Assembly: GCA_916613615.1 (NCBI GenBank)
Contig: OU744737.1
Span: 5,538,001 to 5,602,000, forward strand
Length of the DNA: 64,000 nucleotides
Origin: Steromphala cineraria
Taxonomy: Eukaryota; Mollusca; Gastropoda; Trochida; Trochidae
Reading direction: 5' to 3'
The notes under the pieces were generated by a model. That model ran no database searches. It worked only from the letters and a program-made list of their open reading frames with translations, and was not told where the DNA came from. Below are positions 1 to 10,300 of this stretch, piece by piece. Position numbers and translations under genes: made by a program. Position 1 is the stretch's first letter; every line of letters begins with the position of its first letter.

Positions 1-1100
1 TGAACTAGATTGCAAATTAAAGCCATATGTGCGGCTTTATTTGTTGAAAAGAATTGAGTTCATTTCTTTTTTAGATTACCTTCAGTCGACACTTTTAAAA
101 CCGCCACATTGCAACATAATAATTGTAATTGGTGCATTTAGCATTTCAGGACAATAAACATAATGGAAACTTAATCATAGCAGACCGGTAAACGTAAAGG
201 AGTGAAATGTTTAGTAGATAACGTGTCATGCATCGTGTATAACATGATGTAATTACATATGAATATACCCAGGAGGAAAAGAATTACGCTCGTTCTCAGG
301 AGGCCGCCCTCGAAGAGACACGATGTAAAACAAAAAATCAGTAATATATTGGTATGGATAAAAACGATATCACAAAAATACACGTGAACGATCTTACTAT
401 TGAAATTAAGATACTTGAAGAATGCGACTTACCTTTAAATATTTCCCGAAAACTGCTATTCCGACTATCGCTTAATATTGTTATACGATCCGGCTTTGTT
501 TATTCATTCATATATAATCATACAAAATGTTTATTCATAAAACATAGGACTCTTAAACAATGCATCCCATCGCAAACATTATTTTTTGTCTCCAATGTTG
601 AAAATATTTACAACGCATTTTTAATACAAAACAAGATTCAGTACCATATTTTCATCAAAATTACACATCTTCTTTAATCTTATATTTCACAAATGTTAAT
701 CGATTTGTTATCGTATTGCAAAAAAATCTTTCTCCATTTAGATTTTGACATTTTTATGCGTGAATTGTTTAAAGTTATCAATATGAAAGTGTAAATGGAA
801 AATATATTTATTGGTTTCACGTGTGTCCTAACCTAGAACTTACATTAATGATAAGAAGATGAAGATGATAAAGCTTTCTCACACAAATAAGAAGAGTGAA
901 TAAAACGTTTACAATTGATAGAACAGAGTTGAATAATACCAGAATCTTCAGTCAGTGGCCAAAAGTCTGTTAATTCGCACTGATGTATTTCCAGCATGGA
1001 TCTCTACCAGCATGTTGGAAATAATCAGGGCTACAATGTCATAATTTTCATTCAATTACCTGATAATTATCAAGAAATATACATGTTATTTAATAACACG
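1..1100. other. AT-rich sequence, nothing recognised
   Basis: A 107-codon frame at 354-677 is AT-rich, has no family resemblance and no splice context, so I do not call it a gene. Confidence 0.4.
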
Positions 1101-1109
1101 AATGAAACA

Positions 1110-1330
1110 TGCCGATTATGTTTAACATGGCCGTCAATGGGACAAGTAAATCACAAGTTGTACATGTCATGATTAACTTGGTGTCATTCAAAAACTAATC
1201 AACGTACTGTGAGATTAAAGGCAATTTCGTGAATGTATAGCCGAGATGGTTTATGCAAAATATCACAACGAATGGACTTTTATTTAATTCACGAAAATTA
1301 TTCTTGTAGGCCTAATTGATAATCAACGTG
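1110..1330 (+). repeat. Fragment related to the interior of MITE K
   Basis: 'aacatggccgtcaatggga' followed by 'cacaagttgtacatg' and 'tgtcatt' is shared, in order, with 3790-3860 inside the inverted-repeat element at 3509-4099; similarity continues weakly to about 1330. The inverted ends are absent here. Confidence 0.55.
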
Positions 1331-1424
1331 TAAGTTTATGAGAAATTACGTTGGTGCGAACAGACTATTGGCCGCTGATAATTTTTTTGTGCGGTGTACA
1401 TTGAATAATGACACAGGAAAGTTT

Positions 1425-1512
1425 TAAATCGGGAATTTGTATCGAAAACCGGACAATGCCGCGCGTTAATAAGTCAAACGTAATTTTTAAAACTTATGTA
1501 AAGCAATCAGAA
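1425..1512 (+). repeat. Fragment of family B (TTAA element)
   Basis: 'atcgaaaaccggacaatg' followed by a 'cgtaattttt' block matches the middle of the complete family B copies at 40735-41232 and 56210-56708. Both ends are missing. Confidence 0.5.
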
Positions 1513-2379
1513 TGACAGTTCGAGTTGATAATTTTTGATTGGTTATATAACATATATTCGTGTAAATTTTAAGTTTTGAAATTGGCTTCAACGCATATAT
1601 TTTACTGTTTCAAGATCATTATTTTCTTTTTAATCTGAGGTAAAACCTAACAAAGCTATTTTAATGTGTTTTGGGGTTTGTTAAATTTGTTTTGTATGTT
1701 TATGCTATATTTTATCGTGTTGCTTACATCATATTATTCTATTAAAATGCACGGACAATAATTTGTCCTTATACCTATGCACATTTCTATCTCTACATTA
1801 TGTGTTTAGTTATGCATTTAATTTTTTAAGAAATGTAAAAAGGTTTCGAAAAAGAGCAGACAGTATAAGTGTATTAAGTTTTGTGTAAATTTACATGTTA
1901 ATGATGACCAATTACCATGATCACGTAAAATTAGACTCAAAGTCACCAGTGTAAGAAGGGGCGTGAATTCTTTTTCTGATCGAGATTTTTATTTTGGGAA
2001 TCGTAAAGTAATCACTTTAAACATGGATTACTTGTGTACAAGTCGAAAATTGCATTTACATCTATCGCAGGCACATCTTTCACGCCCGGTTTGAAAGCCT
2101 AAAACCATTACGGTAAGCCGGCATTCGCCATTTTGTCCCAAAGCGTGTCCCATGTCACGTGATTTGATCATGTGACAAGCCATCCCTATCCCGCAGCAAG
2201 GCGAGACGGAAAATCCAGTATTACTTTCTCTGCAGAAGATGCAAAATCTTTATCAGCACCAACAATACTTACACCAGTGACAAATGAAGAAAATCATCAA
2301 CAGTGCCAAACATTATCAAAGGGCATGAATAAAGGACCGCTTTTTATTGAAAAAATATCGCAATTATTCAACATTTTAT

Positions 2380-2749
2380 TTAAAGGGGCAGTAGCACGTT
2401 TTAGGGGGGATATAAGGTGATGTCAGGAAAATGAAAATTAATGGCTACAATTGAAAGACAATGTATTTAAACTAAATGGAACAGTAACTGAGTAATAATT
2501 CAAATATATAATGTAAAGTTTAGCCATGCAATTGTGTTTTCTTACACAAAATGAATTAAAGGTGTTCACACAAAATGGCCGCCAATGGATTTTATGTCAA
2601 TCTTCATACTTGTCCTCTGACTATGGATGATTGATTTGTGTAATGAGATTTTTGACACTGTCAAAATAATACATTTAGCATTAACTTACAATTATCAGTG
2701 AAAATTCTAAATTATAAAATTATCAAAAAACGTGCTACTGCCCCTTTAA
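2380..2749 (+). mobile_element. MITE family A, copy 1 (TTAA-flanked)
   Basis: Starts ttaaaggggcagtagcacg and ends cgtgctactgcccctttaa: about 22-bp terminal inverted repeats bounded by TTAA at each end, as for piggyBac-like TTAA target sites. The interior has the family phrases aatggccgccaatgg and aataatacatttagcatt. It lies upstream of the HSF2BP start. Confidence 0.85.
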
Positions 2750-2804
2750 GATCATAAAAGTAGTTATTTTGGCCGTTTTTTTTATGGTACTGACATGAAG
2801 TACC

Positions 2805-2899
2805 CCAATCTAAATAAATTTAGATCAACAGATTTTTTATTTTGTCACAACATGTATGACCAAATATAAAACCTGTTGATCTAAATTTATTTAGATTGG
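2805..2899. repeat. Perfect 27-bp inverted repeat (hairpin) upstream of HSF2BP
   Basis: Arms 2805-2831 and 2873-2899 are exact reverse complements around a 41-nt AT-rich loop. 'gaagtaccc' flanks both sides, suggesting a small fold-back element and its target repeat. It sits about 145 bp before the start codon. Confidence 0.85.
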
Positions 2900-3044
2900 A
2901 AGTACCCAGAAATGTTCATCGGATTTTAAAAATTACACTGTGGTCATCAAAACGACAATGTATGAGTTATCTCCCTTATCAGGGGACATAACTCTCAAGG
3001 CAGACGTTTCGAGGAAAACCTTTCAAATTCTATTTTGTTTTAAA

Positions 3045-3113
3045 ATGGCGAGTAAAGCAACTGTTGTCAAATGCAAATATGATGACGATGAAGATCAAGT
3101 TTTAAAGGAAATG
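3045..3113 (+). CDS. HSF2BP: HSF2BP exon 1 (residues 1-23)
   Basis: Begins MASKATVVKCKYDDDEDQ and ends in phase 0 at a strong donor, ATG|gtaaga. The frame stays open upstream to 2940, but the ATG at 3045 has the better context and nothing upstream looks like the family. This N-terminal stretch is the least conserved part, so the exact start is the weakest element of the model. Confidence 0.7.
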
Positions 3114-6100
3114 GTAAGAAAAAATGTTATCTTTCCAGTTTCCACCTAAATGACGTTGAATAGGATCACGTTCAAATTCTGTGATTGGGAAAGGTAGAAG
3201 CCATGGGCCATTTTGCATATTGGATGAACAAAATGGCCCATTTTGAAGTTTTCCATTCATAAAATGGGCAATGGCCCATTTGAAATTCAGAAAATTGCCA
3301 AAAAACTGAAAATTGTCCATTGTAAAAAAAGACGTCTTTCTCAATCCCTGCAAATTATTGAAATGTTGTTTATTCTTAGTACAGGTAATAGATTTAGCGA
3401 TTATCTACCCTTCATACGGTAAATCCTGTTGTAATAGGCTAAGAAATATCGAATCGAATTGATACATGTACAAATTTTCTGTTTTGTGACTGCTGAGTGC
3501 TTCGGCACAAAACAATTAAGTGTTAAATTATTACTATTGTTGGGCGTTGTTGGAGGACATACAGCGGGTGGCCATATTATTACGTACAAGTGACGTCATT
3601 CCCATTGACTTACATGAGCTATTGCGAGAATAATTATCGTAAATTTAGTTGAAATCTATTTACTGTAATATTTTGCAGGCAGCTTGGAAATCGTCTAAGC
3701 TACACATACATAATTTCGATTTACGTTTTTGATTATTGTTAAGAAAACTGCATCTCATTTCAAAGCACTATGCAACACACCCGCTACGTTCAACATGGCC
3801 GTCAATGGGACTGTCGAATCGCAAGTTGTACATGTGATGTTTCACAAAGTGTCATTTGATAACTAATTAACGGATAGGGGAAATGTAATTATGTATAACT
3901 AGCTGAGTTGATTTCCATGATGTCTGCAAAATATGTCAGCAATCGGATCATTTCCTAATTTATAATAATTATTCTCCAAATTGTTAATTAACATGCACGT
4001 CAATGGGAATGACGTCACTTGTACGTAATAATATGGCCACCCGCTGTATGTCCTCCAACAACGCCCAACAATAGTAATAATTTAACACTTTATTGTTTTG
4101 TTATTGTAGCTAAGTAGAGGAATATACATGGAAAATAAATAGTCTTATTGAAATCTAAATTTCATTTTCAAATTTGTTGCAGAAGAAACGTCTAGCGGAA
4201 GTAACCCACAACTATGAAATACTGCTTGCAGAATGGAAGAAACTGCAGAATGTGCTAAAGACAGATAATGTCCAGGTGCATTTAAATTATTGATAATTTC
4301 ATTTAAATAGATTCATCTACGCCTTTAATTTTTTCGTCAGCTGATGTATTTTTAGTTACGGAGAAGAACATAATGAATCTATCCTCAAAACAACTTTACA
4401 TGTTTGTAAATCAAGATAATAATTTGGTGTCCTATCCTTTGAGAGAATCGTAAGAGAACTAAGAACACAGTCTGATTAAAATCGACCGTGCTTCGAGGAA
4501 GAAGAGTGTAAAAATATCATCTCTGGGTTCGAACCACTCCCAGTCCGCCTTTCCTCTGATTCACATTCGTTGTGAAGAGGAAAGCCCTGATAGATATTTT
4601 TTACTTTTTTCTTTCGAAAAACGGTCGATTATAATCAGACTGACTAAGAGCATGCACAAAGTTAAAGTGTTTGTAAACAGTCCCCTGATACGAACCCTTT
4701 GAAACATTGCTCGGATCAGACAAAATCGCTGCTAGGTAAGAGTGATAGGTTCTCATTTCCGAATTTGATTTTAAAGAGATTGATACTTTTTGCTCCAGAT
4801 TCCCGATAACTTTGTTCTCGTGCACAAGGAGGACCTGTCTCAACTGGCTACAGAGACATCCCAGCTCAGACTGACCCTGCCAAGAGTTCTCAACAAACAA
4901 CTTGTCACTGCCGCCTCACGTGCTGACTCCCTCGAAGAAGGTTGATAACTCCAGAATCGCATTTTAGGCCCCACGTCGCCCTTAAATCTGTTTTAATCTA
5001 ACTAACTTCATATTAATATACCCAAAGTTACGATAGATTTAACCAGAAAAAAAATATAGATCTTGTAACAAGCGGTAAATACTAGACTCTACACAGGATG
5101 TTCTTGTTTTCAACGGTTGTAGAATTAGTTTTGCCTGCTTGCAGAAAGGGGCCTTCCATATCCTTCAAAGTGTCCCAAATATATTTGAAATAACAAGATT
5201 CTTTTCTCTCGTATTATTTTTGAAAATCACATTTATATATAATCGCTGTTCAAGTATTCATTAACATTCCCCGTTTTTCTAAAATGCCCTCGACATCTCT
5301 CTCTATCCACAATAGCTTCTCAAACATGTTTTCCCTTATAACCTCTTTACCAAATTGAAAAAAATGTGATCTATGTGGCCTATATCAATTTTGCAAGCAA
5401 TAACCAGTCCCTGTAACCGCTATGAAGACATTCAATACATGTTATACAAGAATTGAAAAGATTGAACCAAGCTCATTTATACTACGAGAGCCATAAGCTA
5501 AATTCGAAAAATGTAAAGGAGGTTTTTTTTAAATTGCTTATGCAATTTGATTTATTTGCGACATTTAATCATACCACTACTGATCATTTAGTCAATGTAC
5601 TTGTTTTGCCTTTCAATAATAAAGATTTTGCATAAAGTATAATTCAAGAGAAAAATTGTGAAATAAAATGTGGCTTCACGGTGGAGCCCGGGTTCGAATC
5701 CCGGTGGAGACACCATACATTTTTAACCTGGGCTTAACACTGTGTTGTGACCTTCATCCACATTGCACTCAGTTCACCAAGCTGTATAAATGGGTACCTG
5801 AACATGGGGAAAGTACGGACCTATATGGTCGCGCGAGGCGCTTAGTAGCTTGACTCGAAAGTACAATTCCTTCAGGGTAATAATATACATTGTATCGCCA
5901 TGAGTATCGCCGTTGAGCAGTCCAGGACTGGATACTAGGCGTAAAAATTAGTATTATTATTTATCATTAGTGTCTTTAATCCATCACAGATCTGATAATA
6001 TTCTGATACAGAGTTGGAGAAACTGAGGGTAGGCGGAACGGAAGCGGAAACAGCCCGGGACGAGTGGAAGACGAGATGTGAGGCGTCGGTAGCAGAATGC

Positions 6101-9100
6101 CAGAAAGAACGAGAGGTGATTTTACAAATATTGGCTTCATACATGTCTGATATCTCTATTGCTTTGGCCCGGTGGTCGAATGGGTAAAATGAAGGTATTG
6201 CCAGTGCTTGTCATGGTTTGCTTTCTCTGGGAATGTGCCTTTAAATTTTCAAGTCCTATTAATTATGCTATGCAAGATAGTGTAATTCAAAAGATATCAA
6301 GATATACCTTAAAGCTCTGTTTACTTAGTAGCTTAAACGTTTGTTCTTATTCTATTTCTCTTTAAGGTACTCGCACATCCAGCTTGAACTTATGATAACA
6401 AAGGCAAAATCCTTTATACATATGTTTTGTTCAACATGATAAACAAATGCCGGGATCACAAAAGCAACTAAAATTGTTACTTCCGTAACGACTTTCAAGT
6501 TTGACAGGAAGAGCTCCCCTATTATATCTAGATCATATCAGTATAAAGTATATCACAGAATTTGCAAAAGTACTTTTTAGATTTCTAATCTAAAATCAGG
6601 GCTAATATTAGCACGTGCACTCTACTTCTTTTGTTCCCGGGTGAATCTTCGACGCCACAAGAGATCTCATACCAATAATGTGCATAAATAAATATTTTGG
6701 CTTAAGTTCACATGTTTTTTACTTTCTTTTTTAATAATAAATATTCTGTTTGTTTGAAGGAGAATCTTCGACTCCGCTGTGAGCTGCAGGAGATGTCTGA
6801 CCAACTGAGCCAACAGTCCGAGTTCTGTTCCAGTTTGGGGGCGTCTAGCTGTTCACTGTTGTGGCGGGTCTCGCGGTCCGAGGAGTCCGTTCAGTCTCTT
6901 CTCTCGGGGGTCGGTAGAGTAGTAGTAGAATAGTTGTTATTAAAGTGTCACACGCATCATTACATTTATATACAAAACATGGTACACATTATAAAACAAT
7001 GCGTCGAGCCACAAATGGCTTATGAGACACTAAAAGAACAGCTTTTACTGTTGATAAATACATGTTTTTGAATATAAAATATCTAACCCAATCAGATCAA
7101 TAACAGCTCTCTTCTATTCAACATATTTAAAATCGAAGAAGCTAATTTTTATATTCAGACATCATAATGGTTGACTCCAAAAGATACTGTTCTCCTCGAA
7201 TGATGACTTCATAAAGTTTTGTTATCTTACAGAAGAAGATAGAAGATTTCCTCGCCCTTGTCACATCCACAGTGGGTAGCTATGTGAGCGCTTACAAGGA
7301 GGACTGGCCGGAACAGCAAACTGACGAAACTAACTTCATACTGGCCCTTGTCGGAATCATCACCAGTAGGTTGATACAGAGAGAAACGTACCGTATGTCC
7401 TCTAATAAGCGACGGGTCTCCAATAAGCGACGGGTCCTAACCATTGGACTAATGGCCTTTAATAAACATTTTACATATATACCCTTTTCTCTTAGGATTT
7501 GTGTGCATGATTTCGATATATGTTGTATTTGTAACGTTGAAAGTTATGTTAGTGAATATTTCGAACAACACACGCATGTGCAATGCATTCATATCCGGAA
7601 GTTACCATGCAGACTAACCCTTTGCTCAATAAAACTCGACTATAGCTCTAACGTTGGTTTCAGATCTGGCAGCTTCTGCGTATGGGCGAGATTTCCTGAT
7701 CTCGCGAGATAGTGGACGACATCTCGTTGATTCATTTATCAACTTTGTCGCGGAGGCACCCCTCAAGAAAAGTACAAGACTGAAAAAGTGAGAGCTTTCT
7801 CGCTGATCCTATCTAAATTTGGTTATCATTTTCACCAAAGATTATGATCCCTTATAGACATAAGCAGTGACCAAATCGCAACATCTTGCTAGGGTGTATT
7901 AACCTTGGAATCTTTTGCACGACAGTTTTAGCTCAGTCTGATTAAAATCGACTGTGATTCGAGGAAAAAAGTGCAAAAATATTATCTCTAGTGGGGTTCG
8001 AACCTCACCCAGCTTGGCTTTCCTCTCATTGTGGAGAGGAAAGCTCTGATACATATTTTACTTTTCTTCCTCGTAGGTCGATTTTAATCAGACTGGTTTT
8101 AGCTCATCTGGTCTGAAAGGCCTGATGGGCTTATGGCATGGCATGGTGTCCGGCGTCCGTCCATCCGTCCGTCTGTAAACTTAGTGGACTTTCGATTTCT
8201 TCTCCAGAAGCATAAGGCCCAAAAAGCTCAAATTTTGTGTACATTCTCCTTGACTAGTGAGCATTATAATTTATAGCTTTCGTGACCCCTAATAAGGGCC
8301 ACAGGGGCCGCATCCGCTAAGCCTATTTTCATCTTTTTCTCCAGAAGCATAAGGCCTAGAAAGCTGAAACCTTATCCTAAGACTCCTAAGTTAGATAAGG
8401 AGGGTTCTTAATTGGACATTTGGTAACCCTGTGGCCCTAAACCACATTTGAGACACCCTGAAGCAAAATTTATATGAAGCCTGATTTGCTACAGAGCCAA
8501 TTGCTCTAATTTTTTTATACTTCTTCGACTTTGTCATTGTAAACAGCCTTGTCCTGATGTCTCTGTACAACCTGAGTATTAACCAGAAGGGTCTCAAGTA
8601 CATCAGCTGTAGACAGGGAATCATGTCTCTACTCGCCTGGCATCTTCAAGGTACGTATCCCTTTTCTGGCAATAGCTCGGGGATATTTTACCCGCGGGTC
8701 CTGCTTCAAATACTCATAAAATTTAAAAAGGACTCATAGAAATTTTAGCTGTGAGTCCTGGGATGCAAAAGTTTTTGGTGGTACTATTTGATTACTCATT
8801 AAAATCTGGTTTTGGTAGCCAGTCCCTGGACTCAGTAGATTGATCACTGATAGCTATATGCATAGCTAATCGTTTTGTTTTACAATACCTAGCATTATAA
8901 AGGAAGGTGGATAAGCTTAAGAAATATGCTTACTACAAAAAAGTGAAACGGCGATAACCTAATCATAGTGTTTTATCTGACTTATGAACCTATAAATTTG
9001 TTATGTAAGCAGGGAATCGTGTTTTTATCCGCCTTGAATCTATAACGTTGGCATAGCTCTCATATTGTTTGATACCCCGTAGAATTATATAGGATAGGAC

Positions 9101-9978
9101 GTGAAACACGGTAATATCTGTAATAGAAGAAATGAACACAATAATTGTTATGTTCAAGATCACACATCGACATAATGTTATTCGGCCATTATTTATCCGA
9201 CTTATATACCGATCATTTGGAAATGCCACCGGAACTTCCGTTCCGACATCTTGGATTGCCAGGTTTGATATTTTAACAACGATTTTCCAGTTATCAAACC
9301 GTATACTGATATCGTTTTATTATGTCACTACATAACTTCGTATTTAGGAATTTTGGTGGGGTTTTTTTTCAACAGAGGAAACTGACAGAGAAAATCGACT
9401 CAACACACTTCGTCTGATCCAGTCCCTCGTCTCTGATGACAAGACTCCAGCTGTTATGCATGAACTAGCGGAAGCAGTAGGTTAAAAGTTTCAATATGTT
9501 GATTTTTATATTTCTTCTAAACTATGATAATAATATGCTATTTATATATACAGTAGAACTCGGATATAACGAACTCCAAGGGACCAAAGAATTTAGTTCG
9601 CTATATCCGGTATTTAAATGATATTATATAGGGACGGGACTTGAAAATTGGTTCGCTATATCCGATTGTTGGCTATATCCGATTTCGCTATATCCGTGTT
9701 CTACTGTACATGAAAAGCAATTCTGTTTTGAGAAACTGGTTTAGTTTTATAAATTGTGGCAATCCCAATGCCCCCTCAATAGGCATTTGTGTACTCGAAA
9801 AGAAACATAGCTCAGACTGTATTTTGATATATATTTGATATATAAACTATAGAAAAGCAAAATGTTGCAGATGCCGGAATCACTACTCCAGGAGCTAACG
9901 ACAGACAAGGAGAAAGAAACCCAGGACCTCGCTTTGGAGCTTATAATGGAGCTCAGACATGTCAATAGTGAACAGTAG
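3045..9978 (+). CDS. HSF2BP: HSF2BP/MEILB2 orthologue, ten-exon gene (coding span)
   Basis: Joining 3045-3113, 4183-4275, 4799-4940, 6012-6115, 6760-6909, 7233-7365, 7664-7787, 8547-8650, 9376-9476 and 9871-9978 gives 1,128 nt, in frame throughout: 375 residues plus stop. The human protein, as I recall it, has 334. Order: variable N-terminus (1-54), coiled-coil-like Glu/Lys/Leu-rich part (about 58-160), helical armadillo-like C-terminal domain (about 160-375). Diagnostic matches to vertebrate HSF2BP are FVLVHKEDL (59-67), CSLLWRVS in exon 5, FILALVGIIT in exon 6, YGRDFL (237-242) and LMSLYNLSINQKGLKYIS (275-292). In vertebrates the protein sits on meiotic recombination foci with BRCA2 and BRME1; the same role here is inference. 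The start ATG has a good context (aaaATGGCG); 5' non-coding exons were not identified. The introns hold MITEs, a SINE and a mollusc-type repeat. Confidence 0.9.
3165..3352 (+). repeat. Interspersed repeat F, copy 1 ('ccatgggccatttt')
   Basis: Shares with 15185-15360 and 10290-10460 the ordered phrases gccatgggccatttt, gatgaa..aatggccca, ggcccatttgaaattcag and a terminal 'aatccct'. Located in HSF2BP intron 1. Confidence 0.7.
3509..4099. mobile_element. MITE K, long terminal inverted repeats (about 100 bp)
   Basis: 3509-3609 and 3999-4099 are near-perfect inverted repeats, including ttgttgggcgttgttggagg and gtacaagtgacgtcattccc and their complements. Total 591 bp in HSF2BP intron 1. No coding potential. 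The near identity of the arms suggests recent insertion or homogenisation. Confidence 0.85.
4183..4275 (+). CDS. HSF2BP: HSF2BP exon 2 (residues 24-54)
   Basis: Acceptor ttgttgcag|AAG and donor CAG|gtgcat, phase 0 at both ends. It encodes a charged helical segment (KKRLAEVTHNYEILLAEWKK). It is not obviously conserved in the human protein but keeps the frame between exons 1 and 3. Confidence 0.75.
4468..4642 (+). mobile_element. MITE family H, copy 1
   Basis: Begins cagtctgattaaaatcgacc and ends with its inverted form, ggtcgattataatcagactg. Contains a GGTTCGAACC palindrome resembling a tRNA B box and an internal tcctctgattcac / gaagaggaaagc stem. In HSF2BP intron 2. Confidence 0.8.
4799..4940 (+). 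CDS. HSF2BP: HSF2BP exon 3 (residues 55-101)
   Basis: Acceptor tgctccag|ATT, donor GAAG|gttgat, ends in phase 1. The translation runs through FVLVHKEDLSQLATETSQLR and then LPRVLN. This aligns position by position with the human FVKVRKKDLERLTTEVMQIR...LPRILN region, the start of the family's conserved coiled coil. Confidence 0.9.
5667..5966 (+). mobile_element. tRNA-derived SINE, 5'-truncated copy
   Basis: Keeps the B-box half of a tRNA head (gggttcgaatcccggtggag), the core phrase tgtataaatgggtacctga, the gcgcgaggcgcttagtagct block and a gtattattattt tail. The A-box and anticodon half is deleted compared with the minus-strand copy at 16862-17190. Core phrases resemble the metazoan Meta-type SINE domain as I recall it. 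In HSF2BP intron 3, about 45 bp upstream of exon 4. Confidence 0.8.
6012..6115 (+). CDS. HSF2BP: HSF2BP exon 4 (residues 102-136)
   Basis: Acceptor tgatacag|AG completes the split GAG codon from exon 3; the donor is GAG|gtgatt, phase 0. Charged coiled-coil sequence (LEKLRVGGTEAETARDEWK), matching the human KNLERKEQELEQLK segment in character more than in identity. Confidence 0.82.
6760..6909 (+). CDS. HSF2BP: HSF2BP exon 5 (residues 137-186)
   Basis: Encodes ENLRLRCELQEMSDQLSQQS, then EFCSSLGASSCSLLWRVSRS and EESVQSLLSG, closely following human LRQQLNEAKQQLLQQAEYC...AACTLLWGVSSSEE. To stay in frame with exon 6 the exon must end at the weak donor GGG|gtcggt. A stronger-looking gtagag four bases on would break the frame, so this is the least certain splice site in the gene. 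Confidence 0.82.
7233..7365 (+). CDS. HSF2BP: HSF2BP exon 6 (residues 187-231)
   Basis: Acceptor atcttacag|AAG, donor ACCA|gtaggt, ends in phase 1. Encodes KKIEDFLALVTSTVGSYVSA and, after a variable loop, ETNFILALVGIIT, equivalent to human ESQFVFALAGIVT. The split codon A|AT gives Asn, matching the Asn that follows in human. Confidence 0.9.
7664..7787 (+). CDS. HSF2BP: HSF2BP exon 7 (residues 231-272), carries the R200-equivalent
   Basis: Acceptor ggtttcag|AT, donor AAA AA|gtgaga, phase 2. The sequence NLAASAYGRDFLISRDSGRH matches human NVAAIACGREFLV. Arg239 aligns with human Arg200, which I recall as needed for BRCA2 binding. The exon continues HLVDSFINFVAEAPLKKSTR. Confidence 0.9.
7934..8094 (+). 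mobile_element. MITE family H, copy 2
   Basis: Ends cagtctgattaaaatcgact and ggtcgattttaatcagactg, with gggttcgaacctc inside. Abuts the mollusc-type repeat J in HSF2BP intron 7. Confidence 0.8.
8095..8520 (+). repeat. Bivalve-type interspersed repeat J, copy 1
   Basis: Opens ttttagctcatctggtctga with a short complementary 'ggcctgatgggctta', then gtccgtccatccgtccgtc, two 'ttctccagaagcataaggcc' blocks and an end rich in 'gagccaattgctc'. I recognise this family as very common in oyster and scallop DNA. In HSF2BP intron 7, ending just before exon 8. Confidence 0.75.
8547..8650 (+). CDS. HSF2BP: HSF2BP exon 8 (residues 272-306)
   Basis: Acceptor tgtaaacag|C, donor CAAG|gtacgt. This is the most conserved block of the family: LMSLYNLSINQKGLKYIS against human LMSLYNVSINLKGLKYIS. 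It identifies the gene almost by itself. Confidence 0.95.
9376..9476 (+). CDS. HSF2BP: HSF2BP exon 9 (residues 307-340)
   Basis: Acceptor ttcaacag|AG, donor GCA|gtaggt, phase 0. Encodes RENRLNTLRLIQSLVSDD, equivalent to human EVCLHVLRLVQSVVLEPE, one armadillo-like helical repeat. Confidence 0.9.
9551..9706 (+). mobile_element. MITE family D, copy 1 (pogo/Tigger-like ends)
   Basis: TA|cagtagaactcggatata ... tatatccgtgttctactg|TA. The CAGTAGAAC ends and TA duplication fit pogo/Tigger-type Tc1-mariner elements. The interior repeats 'ttcgctatatccg' several times. In HSF2BP intron 9. Confidence 0.8.
9871..9978 (+). CDS. HSF2BP: HSF2BP exon 10 (residues 341-375, stop TAG)
   Basis: Acceptor aatgttgcag|ATG. 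Encodes MPESLLQELTTDKEKETQDL then ALELIMELRHVNSEQ and stop, parallel to the human C-terminus ...LQTAAQELLEDLRTLEHNV. No AATAAA signal is close downstream, so the transcript end is undetermined. Confidence 0.9.
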   Translation: MPESLLQELTTDKEKETQDLALELIMELRHVNSEQ

Positions 9979-10033
9979 ATACCACGGTCTCCTCTGAATC
10001 TTATAAACGTACACAGGGATAGGGAGAGGTTCA

Positions 10034-10300
10034 GCATCCTGTCTCAGGGTACGAACGTTACGCTAGCTCCACTAAACGTTCCCTGAGACAGGATGGAGGG
10101 CCATGGGGCATGATTTTGCATCCTGTCTCAGGGTACGAACGTTACGCTAGCTCCACTAATCGTTCCCTGAGACAGGATGGAGGGCCATGGGGCATGATTT
10201 TGCATCCTGTCTCAGGGTACGAACGTTACGCTAGCTCCACTAATCTGTGTGTGTGTTAGTGTTACGTTCGTTCCCTGAGACGGGATGGAGGGGCCATGGG
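10034..10300. repeat. Three tandem palindromic units, 84-85 bp
   Basis: 'catcctgtctcagggtacga' recurs at 10034, 10119 and 10203. Each unit also contains the inverse, 'ccctgagacaggatgg', so each forms a hairpin. Units are joined by 'agggccatggggcatgattt', which is the start of repeat F. One diverged unit lies at 14404-14460. Confidence 0.85.

Noticed and set aside
354..677. 107-codon open frame
   Set aside because: AT-rich, no recognisable domain, no splice signals supporting it.
2172..2420. 82-codon open frame upstream of HSF2BP
   Set aside because: Its 3' third lies in MITE family A, and it has no resemblance to HSF2BP N-termini.
5668..5715. tRNA gene candidate
   Set aside because: Only the T-arm half is present and a SINE core follows.
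6160..6190. tRNA A-box-like 'tggtcgaatgggtaa'
   Set aside because: No B box or stem partners downstream; chance or a tiny remnant.
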